Positions 12,620 through 24,690 of a DNA stretch of 64,000 bases are shown here, one piece after another. Numbering within the stretch: position 1 is the first letter of the stretch; each line of letters begins with the position of its first letter. The translations under genes were made by a program, and so were the position numbers. The DNA is from Buddleja alternifolia (taxonomy: Eukaryota; Streptophyta; Magnoliopsida; Lamiales; Scrophulariaceae). The stretch covers positions 3,611,001 through 3,675,000 of the forward strand of contig CM033403.1 in assembly GCA_019426215.1 (NCBI GenBank), written 5' to 3'. The notes below the pieces were generated by a model, which worked only from the letters and a program-made list of their open reading frames with translations, searched no databases and was not told the origin of the DNA.

Positions 12620-14286
12620 TGTTAGGTGTTGTGCCCTCTATACCATTGAGAAATTAGATTTAAGAGGATGTTTTATTTATATTGTATGAACATTATTATT
12701 GATTAATAAAAGGCATTGAGTTTGTTCTTATAAATCTAATTGTGGAATTAAATGTATTGAACAAATAGGTCCTTATGATCAAGTTGTACTCACCACTGCT
12801 TATTTGATAAGTAGGAACACTAATGGAGTTAGGTGCTTGATCTTGTGAACACGGTTCTCGAGTTAAAGAATCTAAATTGGTCGTTTAGATTCAACTCGTA
12901 TGACACTTGCTTTGACAAGGAAAGTGCTAAGTCTTACATTGCTTAGATAGTGGGAGCTGGTGTCATGAATATGATTAACAGAGTTGACATATTCGAACAC
13001 GACTCGTTGTAATCCTATCACATGGGTTTTTACTCAGTGACAGTCAATGATGAGGATTACTGTTATAATAGTTTGAGTGAACTTTAGATTTGAGGAGTCA
13101 TTTGCGTTGTATTCATACCATTGAATAAGTAATTAGAGTAGCTAGACCCAATCACCCATTGGTGGGGTCAACCTCGAAGTACTATTCAATTGGTACGTTC
13201 GACAATGGGAAATGGACTACCAATAAGGAATTCACTATCTCGAAAGTAAATGAGAAACAAGCTGTACGTCATAGGTATTGTGAAATGAAAGTCTTTGGCC
13301 AAAACATTAATGACTGAATTATATTGGATATAAAGGGTAGTTTGGTAATTTCACATCAATTGATTACAGTACAGTATCATGTTGTATGAGTTTGACGTTC
13401 CATGACTCTTACTTGATTGGGTTGGGTCAGTGAAGAGTTTATACATATATCATAAAGGTTCGTGATGATATATTCATCTCGTATTTGATTGGGTTTCGGT
13501 ATAGCTTCACGGAATGGCTTGGTGATAATTATACCCTTGGAATCCTCCCAATGCCAATCAAGACGAGCCTAGAGAGTCGCTCTATATAAAAATGACAAAA
13601 TAAAGGAGTTTTACTTTTTGAAGGGTATTTGGGTAATTTCACTTAGAGTGGTAATTATCAAAGGGATATGTATTGAATATAATAAATATATTTAATTATT
13701 ATAATTAAATTATTTTTTATTCAATCAATAGTAATAGGATAGTATTATTAATTTAGAATTAATAAAAGGAGATTATTATTTAATTAACTACCAATTGGAT
13801 TGGATTGGGAATATTAATTAAATACTTAACACTAGGCTTAGAATTGGAAAAAGCCCAGTACACCTATCCCTAGGGTACACTCAGCTGCCCCTCCCCCTTC
13901 TCCTAAGCCAAGGAGGAGTCTTTTATTTAAACACAAGGTGTTTAACTAAAATCAGAACTTTAAGTCAATTTTTCATATCAGATAGTGAACAATAGTAAAA
14001 CACAAAATCCTTCTCCCTCCACATAAACCCTAAGTCACCCAACCCAGTCTAAGGTAGAGGAGGTTGAGCTTCAAGAATTGAAGATCATCTTTTGCGTGAT
14101 ATCTAAAGGAAGGAACAATCCGTTGCTTCTCAAAAGACTAGGCTTTGGAAAATCATCGAAAAGGTACTTCGATTACTTCTTGTTCTTGATTTCGATTTAT
14201 GTGTACATGAAATTATCAAAACCTGAATTGAATTCGGGCTATGTGAATCGAAGAAATTTTTTTATCGACTGGTTCCATTTACAACA
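12620..14286 (+). mobile_element. Forward Copia 5' LTR
   Basis: This 1667-bp LTR starts TGTTAGGTGTTGTGCCCT and ends TTTACAACA, directly followed by a primer-binding site. It belongs to the same family as 307-1945 and 9895-11673. It is the 5' LTR of the decayed coding region ending near 17610, and no matching 3' LTR was found. Confidence 0.85.
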
Positions 14287-14287
14287 G

Positions 14288-14299
14288 TGGTATCAGAGC
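14288..14299 (+). other. Primer-binding site (initiator Met tRNA)
   Basis: TGGTATCAGAGC is the classic plant Copia primer site, complementary to the 3' end of initiator methionine tRNA. It lies one base after the LTR end. Confidence 0.93.
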
Positions 14300-15360
14300 C
14301 AAATTCATGATTTTTGATAATTTCCTCATGTGTTTATGTTATTTGATAAATATGAATGCATGTTATGAATGTTTATATTTTTTGACGAATATGAATATGA
14401 GCTTTTATATTTTTTCGTATTATATGCAAAAACATACAAATTGGGTGTTATAAGTTAATTTATTGCATATTTAAGCTATTGGGTTTTTGATGATTAAATT
14501 GTTCAATTGGAAAAGGCGAGGCGAGACTATGATGGGGCCGCCGAAAATTAGCAGTCGGGCAGCGCATGGCGGCCATACGGTGCTGAGAGGCACGCTATGG
14601 TATTGGGGCGCCACGGCGCTGCCCCCTGTTAGGGCAGCGCAGTGCGTCGGGCTTGGCCCGACGTGCAAATTTAATTTTTGTTGGGCCAGGCTCTAACCTT
14701 GAAAAATTAATCCTACAAGTTTAAAATTACTTTTTTAAATTTGGGCTTGGCTAGTTTAGTTCATTGGATGTATTTTGAACCTAATGGATGATTTTAAAAA
14801 TAAAATTGGGCTCAAGCCCAGTTAGCATTTTTAAAATTATTTATTGTGGATTGATTTTAAAATTAAAAACCCTATAAAAAAAATTCAATTTTAAAATTGG
14901 ATTTTAATTGAGAATTAAATTAGATTTAATTTTCATTACTTTATTTTAAATTGGATTTTATTTAAGATTAAGTTGGATTTAATTTTAATTAGTTTATTTG
15001 AAAAATTGGATTTTTCTAAGGCCAAAAGTTGGATTTATTAGCCACTTAAAATTAATCATCAAATTTAATCCTTGGTATTTAAATTGGATTTGAATGACCA
15101 TATAAAGCTTGTTGGACTTACTTTATTTTATGGATTAAATTAAATAGGGTTGACCCAAATTAATTTTGAATTTGATTTAGATTAGAATTTAATTTCGTAT
15201 TTAAATTATTTCACCCATTATTGGGCTCTATTTGATAAAGTCTCCTTTAATTGGATTAAAGAAATTGTTTGGGCTTGGCCCATTAACATTAAATTCAAAA
15301 AAATTTGGATTTATTTTTGAATATTAATTAAATTGGATTTAATTAAATATTAAATAAAAG
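14300..15360 (+). other. Copia leader with a GC-rich structured island
   Basis: This non-coding AT-rich leader contains a GC-rich island at about 14505-14695. The island holds a perfect 8-bp stem, CGTCGGGC (14645-14652) with GCCCGACG (14656-14663) and loop TTG. GGGCAGCGC and GCGCTGCCC are further complementary pairs within it. Open frames occur there on both strands only because stop codons are rare in GC-rich DNA. Confidence 0.6.
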
Positions 15361-17610
15361 AGATAAGAAGCAGCTAGGAGTCTCCAAATTATCGGGCAAT
15401 GATAAAGCCAAAAAGGTCAAAAAGTTCAAGGGTAGGACCCCAAAGAAAATGGACATCTACCTCCATTACAAGGAGCTAGGGCACTGGAAGCTGGATTGTC
15501 CTAAGCTGAAAGCTAAAAAAGCAGGTATAAAACTTTTCGTTTTTGAAACTAATTGTTCTATGACTATATTCTTTACTTTGTAGATTCTAGATTCGGGAGC
15601 TAGTGCTCACATTTGTGTTTTGAACCAGGATCTGGAAATAAGTAGAAAGTTGGGAGAAAGATAAGTGATGATCCATGTGGGAAGTGGGCACAGTGTCGCG
15701 GCTACACACGTTGGAAGCACTTTTATTACATTAATGTCTGAACATTCTATTACTTTAGATAATTGCCTCGTTTTGCCCAATGGGCTTAAGAACACTATTT
15801 CTATTCCTCCATTGGTCAGGAAATGATACTTGTTTACTTTTCATGACAATGGTTGTGATATTTATTTTAGAAATAAAAACATTAACTCAGCATCTTTAGT
15901 TAATGGATTATATTATACTAATGTTGAAAACCATTGCATGGTTAACATTATGACTAAGAAGCGTTGTATGAATGGTACTAACCAAAGACTTATGTGGCAT
16001 CTTAGACTCGGACATGCCGATGAATTCAAGGTTCACGGGTTGGAGAAACAAGGGCTTATCGGCTCTCTTGGATCTAATCCATATCCAACATGTGAATCCT
16101 ATCTAAAAGGAAAAATGACTAGGTCACCCTTCACCGGACATTTTGAAAGATCCAAGGAAGTTTTGGATTTAGTTCATACAAAAGTCTGTGGGCCCTTCAA
16201 GGATGAGGCCTACGGAGGTTTTCAGTACTTCATTACATTCACAGATGACCACAATAGATATGGACTCGTGTATTTAATGAAACATAAGTCTGAAGCTATT
16301 GAATAGTTCAAGGAGTTCAAGATTATGAGTGAAAAACAAACTGGGCACAGTATTAAGGCACTGCGATCAGATCGTGGTGGCTAGTATATGAGTGCTGAGT
16401 TTGATGGGTTCTTAAAAGAACACGGCATAGTGTTACAACTTACTCCTCCAGCAACCTCACAATTAAATTGTGTAGCTGAGCGCAGAAATCGTACTCTATT
16501 GGATATGACAAGATCTATTCTTAGCTACACCGATTTACTTGTTTCATTGTGGGGACATGCTTTTCTTATAACTGGTACACATACTGAATAAGTGTCCCTC
16601 GAAATTTGTTCCAGAAACACCGTATAAGTTGTGGTGTCAAAGGAAACCTAATCTTAAGTACATAATCTGTTGTCTCGCATAAGGTAGAGAAACTAGAGGA
16701 AAGATCCCTCAAGAGTCGATTCATAGGTTTTCCCACTGACTCCATGGGATACCTGTTTTACCTACCAAAAGATCATCAAATAATCGTGGCTTTACAAGCA
16801 TTCTTTCTCGAAGACGAGTTCATTAGAGAAGGAGGTGCAAGTAGGAAACTAGTTCTACTAGAAGAACCAAATGAATCCCCTTCGGAGACACCAATTCAAG
16901 TACAAAGAACTGACCCTGAAACTCAAAAGACATAAACATCACTGCGACACTCTAGATGAGTAACTCGACCACCTGAGAGATATGGTCACCTTCATGAACA
17001 ACAATATTTGTTTACTGTAGGAAATGGAAGCCATGGAGATGAACCCTCTAACTACGAGCAAGCAGCGACTGATATTGATTCCGCAAAATGGCTGGAAGCC
17101 ATGAAAGCAAAGATGGATTTGATTTATTTGAACCAAGTCTAAACTCTTACTGATCTCCCTGAGGGTGTCGGGCAATAGGGTGCAAATGGATCTATATGAG
17201 AAAGATTGGTTCGGATAGCAAGGTAGATACCTATAAGGCCAGACTTGTCGCGAAAGGTTATAGTAAAAAAGAGGGCATTGACTATGAGGAAACCTTTTTG
17301 CCTGTAGCAATGATCTAGTCCATTTGAATCCTGTTCACCATCGCAACGAACTTAGATTATGAAATCTGGCAAATGGATGTGAAAATCGCATTTTTAAATG
17401 GATATCTCGAGGAGGACATTTATATGCAGCAGCCCAGAGGTTTTATATCAGATGCAGATTCTCATAAGGTTTACAAGCTAAATAATTCCATTTATGGACT
17501 TAAGCAGGCGTCTCACAACTGGAATCAACGGTTCGATCAAGAAGCAAAATCTTATGAATTCATTAAGAATGAAGATGAACCGTGTGTCTATAAATTATCC
17601 AGTGGGGTCA
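15361..17610 (+). pseudogene. Decayed Copia gag-pol
   Basis: The domains are in Copia order. Near 15460-15500 is a damaged zinc knuckle (GHWKLDC present, first cysteines lost). Near 15585 is a protease-like LDSGASAHIC. At 15980-16150 is the gag-pre-integrase region, with LMWHLRLGHA and a CESYLKGKM that has lost one zinc-binding cysteine. The integrase core spans 16170-16580 (FTDDHNRYG; LNCVAERRNRT). The reverse transcriptase start is at 17370-17600, with MDVKIAFLNGYLEEDIYMQQP and SIYGLKQAS. Stops and frameshifts occur throughout, for example a TAG after the SEAIE residues at 16303 and another in GG*YM near 16382. Similarity ends abruptly near 17607, before the YxDD box, so the rest of reverse transcriptase, RNase H and the 3' LTR are missing. 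It cannot encode a working polyprotein. Confidence 0.88.
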
Positions 17611-18723
17611 GGGTAAACCATTTTTGTTTTTTCTTCTTTTCGGTGAGTGATTGGATTCACTCTTCTTTTTATTTACATTATTGGTAGCCTTGTGTGGCTT
17701 GTTGTACTTAATTTGTGTGGATCGGTGTGTTTGATTGTGGATTATGGGGATTTGATTGTGAATTGTCGATAAGTTTGGGGGAGAAAGAGTTGTTATTTTG
17801 AGGGAGATTGTTGATTAATGGCTTGACTAAATAAGCAGCTGTGAAGGGAAACATGGATAGGAAGGGAACGTCGTTAGGAACTACTAAGGATACAAGGGTT
17901 ATAAAAGAGGAACTGACATACCTCGAGTCTAGGTTTGAGACATTGGAAGTCCAATATTTGTAGGAATCTTACTAGTCAGACTCTTCCTAAGGAACGCCCA
18001 TTTTGGGTAGGATGAAAGTCGTGAGGGTCATCCTCTACCACTACAAATGGGAATGTTTCTCTACAACACGACATGAGATACTCATCTTTTGGGTTCAATA
18101 GTTTTATGCAAGTTTTTCAACAAGGAAGATGAAGTCTCTTATTGAACAAGGTGTGTACAAGGTTAAGATCCGCGGTGTGATGGTGCAATTCACCAAGGAA
18201 AAGATCAATGAGTACTTACATCTTTCGATACCCGACAATCGTGAATATACCGAGATGTTAAGCATAGAGGGTGAAAGCATGGTGGATTGAGATGAGTTAA
18301 CTAAGGAAATTGCAGTTGAAGGTGCTAGTTAGGGGAATAATGGTAATGAGCTTAAGCAAGGGCAATTGAAACCGGAGGCATTATTATGGTGCAAATTTAT
18401 TCATCATTATGTCATGCCCACTAGGAATAGGTCGGCGCTTATTAGACAAAAACAATGTTGATATATGATATCATGAGGTAGAAGAAGATTGATGTAGTGG
18501 ACTTAGTCTTCAAAGCTCTATTGAAACAAATTAGTAAGTTCAGGTGTGAAAGTTTGAAATCCTCTCATATACAAAAGACCCCTTTATCTTCTCATTTTTG
18601 ATTAGTACCTTGTGTTTGAAGAGTGGAGTGGAGAAGTATAGGGATGAAAACTTTGAGAAGCCCGGTGTGGAGATAGCATTTACAGAGGGGATTCGACAGA
18701 AAGACGAGACAGGATGACCTCAA
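17611..18723 (+). pseudogene. Remnant of a 'putative plant transposon protein' gene
   Basis: A coding trace runs from about 17850 to 18720 in changing frames. Readable pieces include VIKEELTYLESRFETLEVQYL, VKIRGVMVQFTKEKINEYL and LSIPDNREYTEML (about 18160-18255), then LLWCKFIHHYVMPTRNRSALI (about 18385-18450). The pattern 'RGxxVxFtxexIneyL ... LWxxFi...mPT.n.s.l' is that of the plant transposon protein domain usually named Transposase_32, found in many Gypsy-associated plant genes. Several stops (for example TGA at 18286-18289 and TAG near 18331) show decay. The 5' side joins truncated Copia sequence near 17610 and the 3' side is cut by the LTR at 18724. The family call is from memory and moderate. 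Confidence 0.5.
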
Positions 18724-20850
18724 TGTTGGGAAATATACATATAGCCCAACTATGCACATGCGAGTTTATTAATCCTACGGGCTTATCACGTATCATAGGC
18801 TTGCGCATCTCTACACTAGTTATTTAAAACTTAAATAAAGAAGATCTTACCTTATTCGATTCATCGCAAAAATCGAAGAGTTTCTTCTTCCTTAACGTAA
18901 GCTCCCTAGCTTGCTCCTCGTTCTTTGAATCAACTCCTTCGTTTTTCCCTTTGATGAAGATTTCGATTTCCTCCACCAAAAACCCCTTTGATCGGATTCT
19001 TGATTCACTTCAGAGACTCAAGTGTTTCTCTTCTAAAGTTGATCTACACCCCGGATACCCACTCGTTTATAATCTTTAGCTAGATAGATTTATAAACATT
19101 TATTCTAACTCTAAGGAATAGGGTATGGGATTAAGGTGAAAACAAACATTACTTCTCTAAGTATTTTGGAAGAATTCTTGAATTCAAGATCTTGATGAAT
19201 AATCAAAAACTCAAGAACACTATATGAAGGAGAGAGAGAAACGATTTTCTATGCAAGAGGAACAAAAATTTTGGCTTCAAAAGTCATCATCCTTTTCGTT
19301 CCATACTAGTCATATATATAAGACTAAGTTCTTGCAATTCTTTTCCATGTAGAACTCTTCTACATTACACCTTCTCCATGTAGGAATAGAAGACTAATTA
19401 ATTCTCAAATAGGACTCTTCCATTTTAATTAGTTTTCTTTCTCTTTAAGAAATCTTATTTCCTTCTAGAAGAAATTAAATTAAACTCTTTAATTATTTCC
19501 CTCCACCAAATTTTCGACCAAGGCTTAATAAAATAGTCTTTTAATAATTAATCCACCGTACTAGATTAATTAAAAGTCACTTCCAATTAATTAAATACTT
19601 TCTAGACTTAAGCTTAATTAAATTGATCTTATCAACTTAATTAATTTATGTATCCAACACTTGAACAAAAAAAGTCTTAATTAATTAATGTAATTAATTA
19701 ATATATTAACTCAACTACTTTGAATTAAATTTCCTTAGCTAAGAAATGGGTTTGTCCGAGTATTGTGTGTGACCCTTTAGGTTCACCAACATACTAGTAA
19801 TGGGTTCATAAACTTTATGATTTAATTTGGATAATTAAATTGTCTCGATTAATTAAACACTTTTAATTAACCATCTTATTATTTAATCTCCATTAAATAT
19901 AAGATACCCATAAATTAAAGAAAAGTTTCTAGCTACTTATCAAGAAGACCTAGATGTAGGCGCTTCAAAGTGAACGTTTCCAATCGCGCATTCCATGCAA
20001 GTGAGATTCTTCCATCAACTAATTTCCCAATTGAGTTAAGGATCGAGGAATCTAATTGGTCGAGATCCTTGTAAATTCAATCTTAATAATTCAAGTGTGT
20101 TTGACTAGTGATTAATTAATTCAAGAACCTCATTTCTTAATTAATTACTTACTTGCCTTGGCCAAGGACTAACTCAGTCAAACCACTTAGAATAGTATAG
20201 AAAATTCACTTGTTCATCTAAACAAGTGATGGATCCTTTCTTGTCAACACCAACCTCCATATACGAGTCATTACACCCAATCACCAGTCCATATGTGTCC
20301 TTGTAAAAGAACTGGCACAGGAGTCAAAGTGCAGTGAGTCAATATACAAGATTATTGTGATGACTCAAGTCAAAGAATCAATATTGCACTAGCGTGATTA
20401 AGAAACTCCTAATTCGACATATATAGAAATAATTCCAATTTAGGAAGTTTCAGTCAGGGTAATCAGTGAACTTGTTTTCAACAAGCACCCGCGTATGTGC
20501 ATTTGTGTCAACTACACTAATGTCTATAAAACGAGACATTCTCCAATTAAGAGTGTGCAATATATGCGCAAGTCAATCCGAATGATCAATGTCTCATCTT
20601 GATAATTCTATGACTTGTACAGTATTTAGAAATCACAGCCTTAGAGGTTTGTTTTATGATATACATCCAATAAGATAACAAGCGCCATAGCTATGTGTGA
20701 ATTCTAGAGACTTCATCATACAATTATAACACTATAAACATAAGATGAAGAAATGCCTTTTATTAATATAATGTAAAACAAAATTGTTTATTACAAGAAT
20801 ATATAAAGAAAGCCTATCTAGGATTGGCTCGCGGGATACTATTCTAACAA
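18724..20850 (-). mobile_element. 3' LTR of reverse Copia element A
   Basis: This 2127-bp LTR begins TGTTGGGAAATATACATATAG and ends TTCTAACA. It matches the LTR at 26470-28602 along its length but lacks about 37 bp near the left end, where the two differ at ACTATGCACATGCGAG (18749-18764). A polypurine tract complement, ATCTCCAACTTGCACTAG, follows at 20851. The five bases before it are CTCAA, and no partner duplication can be checked because the far end of the tandem is truncated. Confidence 0.9.
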
Positions 20851-20864
20851 TCTCCAACTTGCAC

Positions 20865-23800
20865 TAGAGCCAATCTCCTTGGTATTTTAGACCCATCTTC
20901 TCAAGATGTCCTTCTAATACATTACGAGACAAGGGCTTAGTTAGTGGATCCACTATGTTCTCCGTTGTGCCGACTCTTTCCGCGCGTACGTCGCCTCTAC
21001 CAACAATCTCACGGATCAGATGGTATCGCCTCTCTATATGTTTGGATCTTTGATGAGACCTCGGCTCCTTTGCTTAAGCAATGGCTCCATTATTGTCACA
21101 GTACAGAGGTACTGGATCGACAATGCTAGGGACTGCACCCAACCCTTGGATGAAGTTCCTAATCCAAACAGCTTCCTTTGCTGCATCAGATGCAGCTATG
21201 TATTCAGCCTCGGTTGTGGAATCCGCAGTAGCTTTCTGTTTGGAACTCTTCCAACTTACTGCTCCACCATTAAGGGTGAATACAAATCCCGACATTGATT
21301 TCAAATCATCCACGTCAGATTGGAAACGAGAGTCAGTGAACCCTTCTAGTCTCAATTCTCCACCGCCGTATATCAAAAACAAGTCCTTAGTCTTTCTCAA
21401 GTACTTGAGGATTGTTTTCACGGCTACCCAGTTCAACTCACCTGGGTCGGACTGAAAACGACTCACTACACTTAACGCATGAGCCACATCAGGCCTTGTA
21501 CATAACATTCCATACATAATACTTCCTACGGCAGAAGCATATGATACGCGAGCCATCGTATCTCGTTCCTGGGATGTCGAAGGACACATGGATCGAGAAT
21601 ACCGGATCCCATGACTCATAGGCAAGAATCCTTTCTTTGATTCCTCCATACTAAATCTTTTTAGCATTTTGTCTATGTACATCTCCTAAGTCTTTCATGA
21701 AGAATTTGGTGTATAACCATACTTTAGTCGATTGCATCATTCCTACATCATTCCCAATGAGTAGAATATCACCAACATAAAGTACTAAGAATGTCACTGC
21801 ACTCCCACTGACTTTCTTGTACACACATGGTTCATCTTCGTTTTTAATGAAACCATACATCCTTATAGTTTCATCAAAACAGATGTTCCAACTTCGGGAT
21901 GCTTGATTTAGTCCATAAATGCACTTTTGGAGTTTGCAAACCTTTTGCTCACTCCCACTTGATATGAAACCTTCTGGTTGTTTCATGTAAATCTCTTCCT
22001 CTATGTTTCCATTGAGGAAGGCGGTTTTCACATCCATCTGCCATATTTCATAATCGTAATGAGCAGATATTGCAAGCAAAATCCTACTGGATTTAAGCAT
22101 TGCTACTGACGAAAAGGTTTCTTCATAGTCGATACCATCTCTTTGAGTGTAACCTTTTGCCACTAGCCTAGCTTTATAGGTCACTACCTCTCCATTTGCT
22201 CCAAGCTTTCGCTTATAGATCCACTTACAACTAATAGGTACTATACCCTCTGGTGGATCTACCAAGGTCCATACATTGTTGGAGTACATGGAGTCCATTT
22301 CAGATTCCATGGCACTTTGTCATTTCCCCGAATCAATATCACATATTGCTTCGTTGTTGCTTCTTGGATCTTCATCCACTTGAAGCTCCTCGTTATTACA
22401 TTCTAGTAATAGACCGTACCTCTCAAGTGGCCCTCGGATCCTTTCGGATCTTCTCGGAGGTTGTGTGTTAGATATTTCAGTGTTTTCTTGTGTTTGTGTT
22501 TTCAAAGTTTGTGAGATAATTCGTGGTTCTTGAACTTCTTCAAGTTCTATGATCTCGCCCTTTCTATCTAATAGAAACTCCTTCTCTAAGAAGATGGCAT
22601 TCCTTGAAACAAACACCTTTTGTTCCAATGGATCATAGAAGAAGTACCCCGCAGTTTCTTTAGGGTACCCCACAAATTTACATAAACTAGACTTAGATTC
22701 TAACTTATCTCCCACTAGCCTTTTCACATAGGCTGAACAACCCCACACTCGAAGATATTTGTATAAGGCCGGTTTACCACGCATAACTCATAAGGTGTTT
22801 TGGGCACTGCTTTGGATGGCAATCTATTTAATAGATAAGCTGCAGTTTCTAAGGCATAATCCCAGAAAGATTGAGGAACTTCAGTAAAACTCATCATAAA
22901 ACGGACCATATCCAATAAAGTCCTATTCCTTCGCTCAAACACCCCGTTCAATTGTGGTGTTCCAGGCGGAGTCCACTGAGAGAGAATCCCATTCTCGTTA
23001 AGATAACTAAGGAATTCGTCACTTAAGTATTCTCCTCCCCGATCAGATCGAAGAGTCTTAATAATATGACTTAGTTGTTTTTCTACTTCATTCCTATACT
23101 CTTTGAACTTTTCAAAAGCTTCAGATTTGTGCTTCATAAAGTACACATATCCGTAACGTGAATAATCATCGGTAAAAGTAATGAAGTAAGTACACCTTCC
23201 TTTAGTACTTATACTAAAAGGACCACAAACATCCGAGTGGATCAAATCCAAAGGATGGGTGGCACGTTCCACTTGTCCTACAAATGGTGACTTGGTCATT
23301 TTTCCTTTCAGACAAGATTCACAAGTAGGCATGGTTTCCTCTTTCTTAAGGTCGAGTACACTTTCCTTTGCCAATTTGTGCATTCTTTCTTTGGAAATAT
23401 GTCCTAGTCTAGCAAGCCACATTAATGTACTATTTAAGTTTTCTTGTTTTCTTTTGTTACTATGTTGAATATGAAAGACAGAATTAATTGGTTGAACAAT
23501 GTATAAACAATTCGTCAAAGTACTAGTAAAAAGAAAAGAACAATTTTTAATAATGGAACACTTTCCATCTTTTATTAAAAACTCAAAACCCTCTCCATCT
23601 AAAATAGGAATGGAGATAAAGTTCTTTATTATACTAGAAACATAAAGACAATTATTTAAAACTATTCTAATGTCGTCGCCTAATGCCAGGTTGACTGTCC
23701 CTATCGCTGTGGCAGCAAATTTTGCTCCATTGCCAAGTCTCAGAACGATCTCATCCATTCCTGGCATCCTACTTCTTGTCATTGCTTGCAAATTATTGCA

Positions 23801-24690
23801 AAGGTGTGATGCACAACCGGTATCTAATACCCAAGAAGTATCGTTAACAGATAAGTTAACTTCAACATAAAACATACCCTGGGCCTCACCTAGGGTCGCA
23901 AGGTACTCCTTGCAGTTCCTCTTCCAATGCCCTGGTTTACCGCAGTGGAAACAGTCAACCTTATCCTTATCGGCTTTAACCTTCTTGACCCCACTTTTAG
24001 CTTTTAGCTTCTTGTTCTTTTGGGAACTCTTCCCTTTCCCTTTCTTTGACTTCTTAGCCTTAGAATGGGCAGAACTCACAAGTAGGACTGGCTTGTCCTT
24101 CTTGATGGTGGCTTCTGCAGTTCTAAACATGCTTAACAAGTTAGGCAAGGTCGTCTCCAGACTGTTCATGTTAAAGTTAACCACAAATTGGTCGAATGAA
24201 CTAGGCAAGGATTGAAGTACTAAGTCCACTGAGAGTTCATTGTCTAGAAAAATGTCAAGACTTGCGAGCTTCTCAATGAGCCCAATCATCTTATGCACAT
24301 GTTCCTGGACATTTGACCCCTCAATTATACGAGCACGGAAAAGCTCTTTAGACACTAAGTACCTTTTCCTCCTAGACTTTTCACCATACAACTCTTGTAT
24401 GTGATTGAAAATGTCAGCAGCACTTGCCATATTTTCATATTGCTTTTACAACTCATTCGACATTGATGCAAGCATCGTGCACCTTGCTTGGAGGTCATTG
24501 TTTAACCATTTCTTATGGGTTTCGATTTCCTCCTTCTCTGCACCCTCGGGCAGAGTGGAGAGAGGTGCATCAGTCAAGACATATGCTTTATTCTCAGAGT
24601 TGAGCACTATCTTAAGGTTTCTAAGCCAATCAGAATAGTTGGGTCCAGTTTCTTTGTGTCGAGAATTGTGGAAAGCGGGTTCTTAGCCAT
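20865..24690 (-). pseudogene. Copia gag-pol, element A
   Basis: The start codon is at 24690 (Met-Ala-Lys-Asn-Pro-Leu-Ser) and the terminal stop at 20867-20865 sits against the polypurine tract. The domains in order are gag, the zinc knuckle CFHCGKPGHWKRNC (about 23960-23920), the protease WVLDTGCASHLC, the integrase zinc region (ARLGH; PTCESCLKGK), the integrase core (SDVCGPF; SDRGGEY; GVFERRNRT), reverse transcriptase and RNase H. It is dead many times over. There is a frameshift at about 24645 and a one-base loss at about 22783. The first integrase zinc His is now Leu (LMWLARLGH). The catalytic box YADD is YVGD near 21777. About 70 bp are deleted near 21683, and a stop replaces Gln after NNGAIA (21074). 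The first two lesions are shared with element B. Confidence 0.93.

Noticed and set aside
14471..14696. Overlapping open frames on both strands in the GC-rich leader block
   Set aside because: Stop codons are rare in GC-rich DNA. The block lies in a retrotransposon leader and the peptides match nothing.
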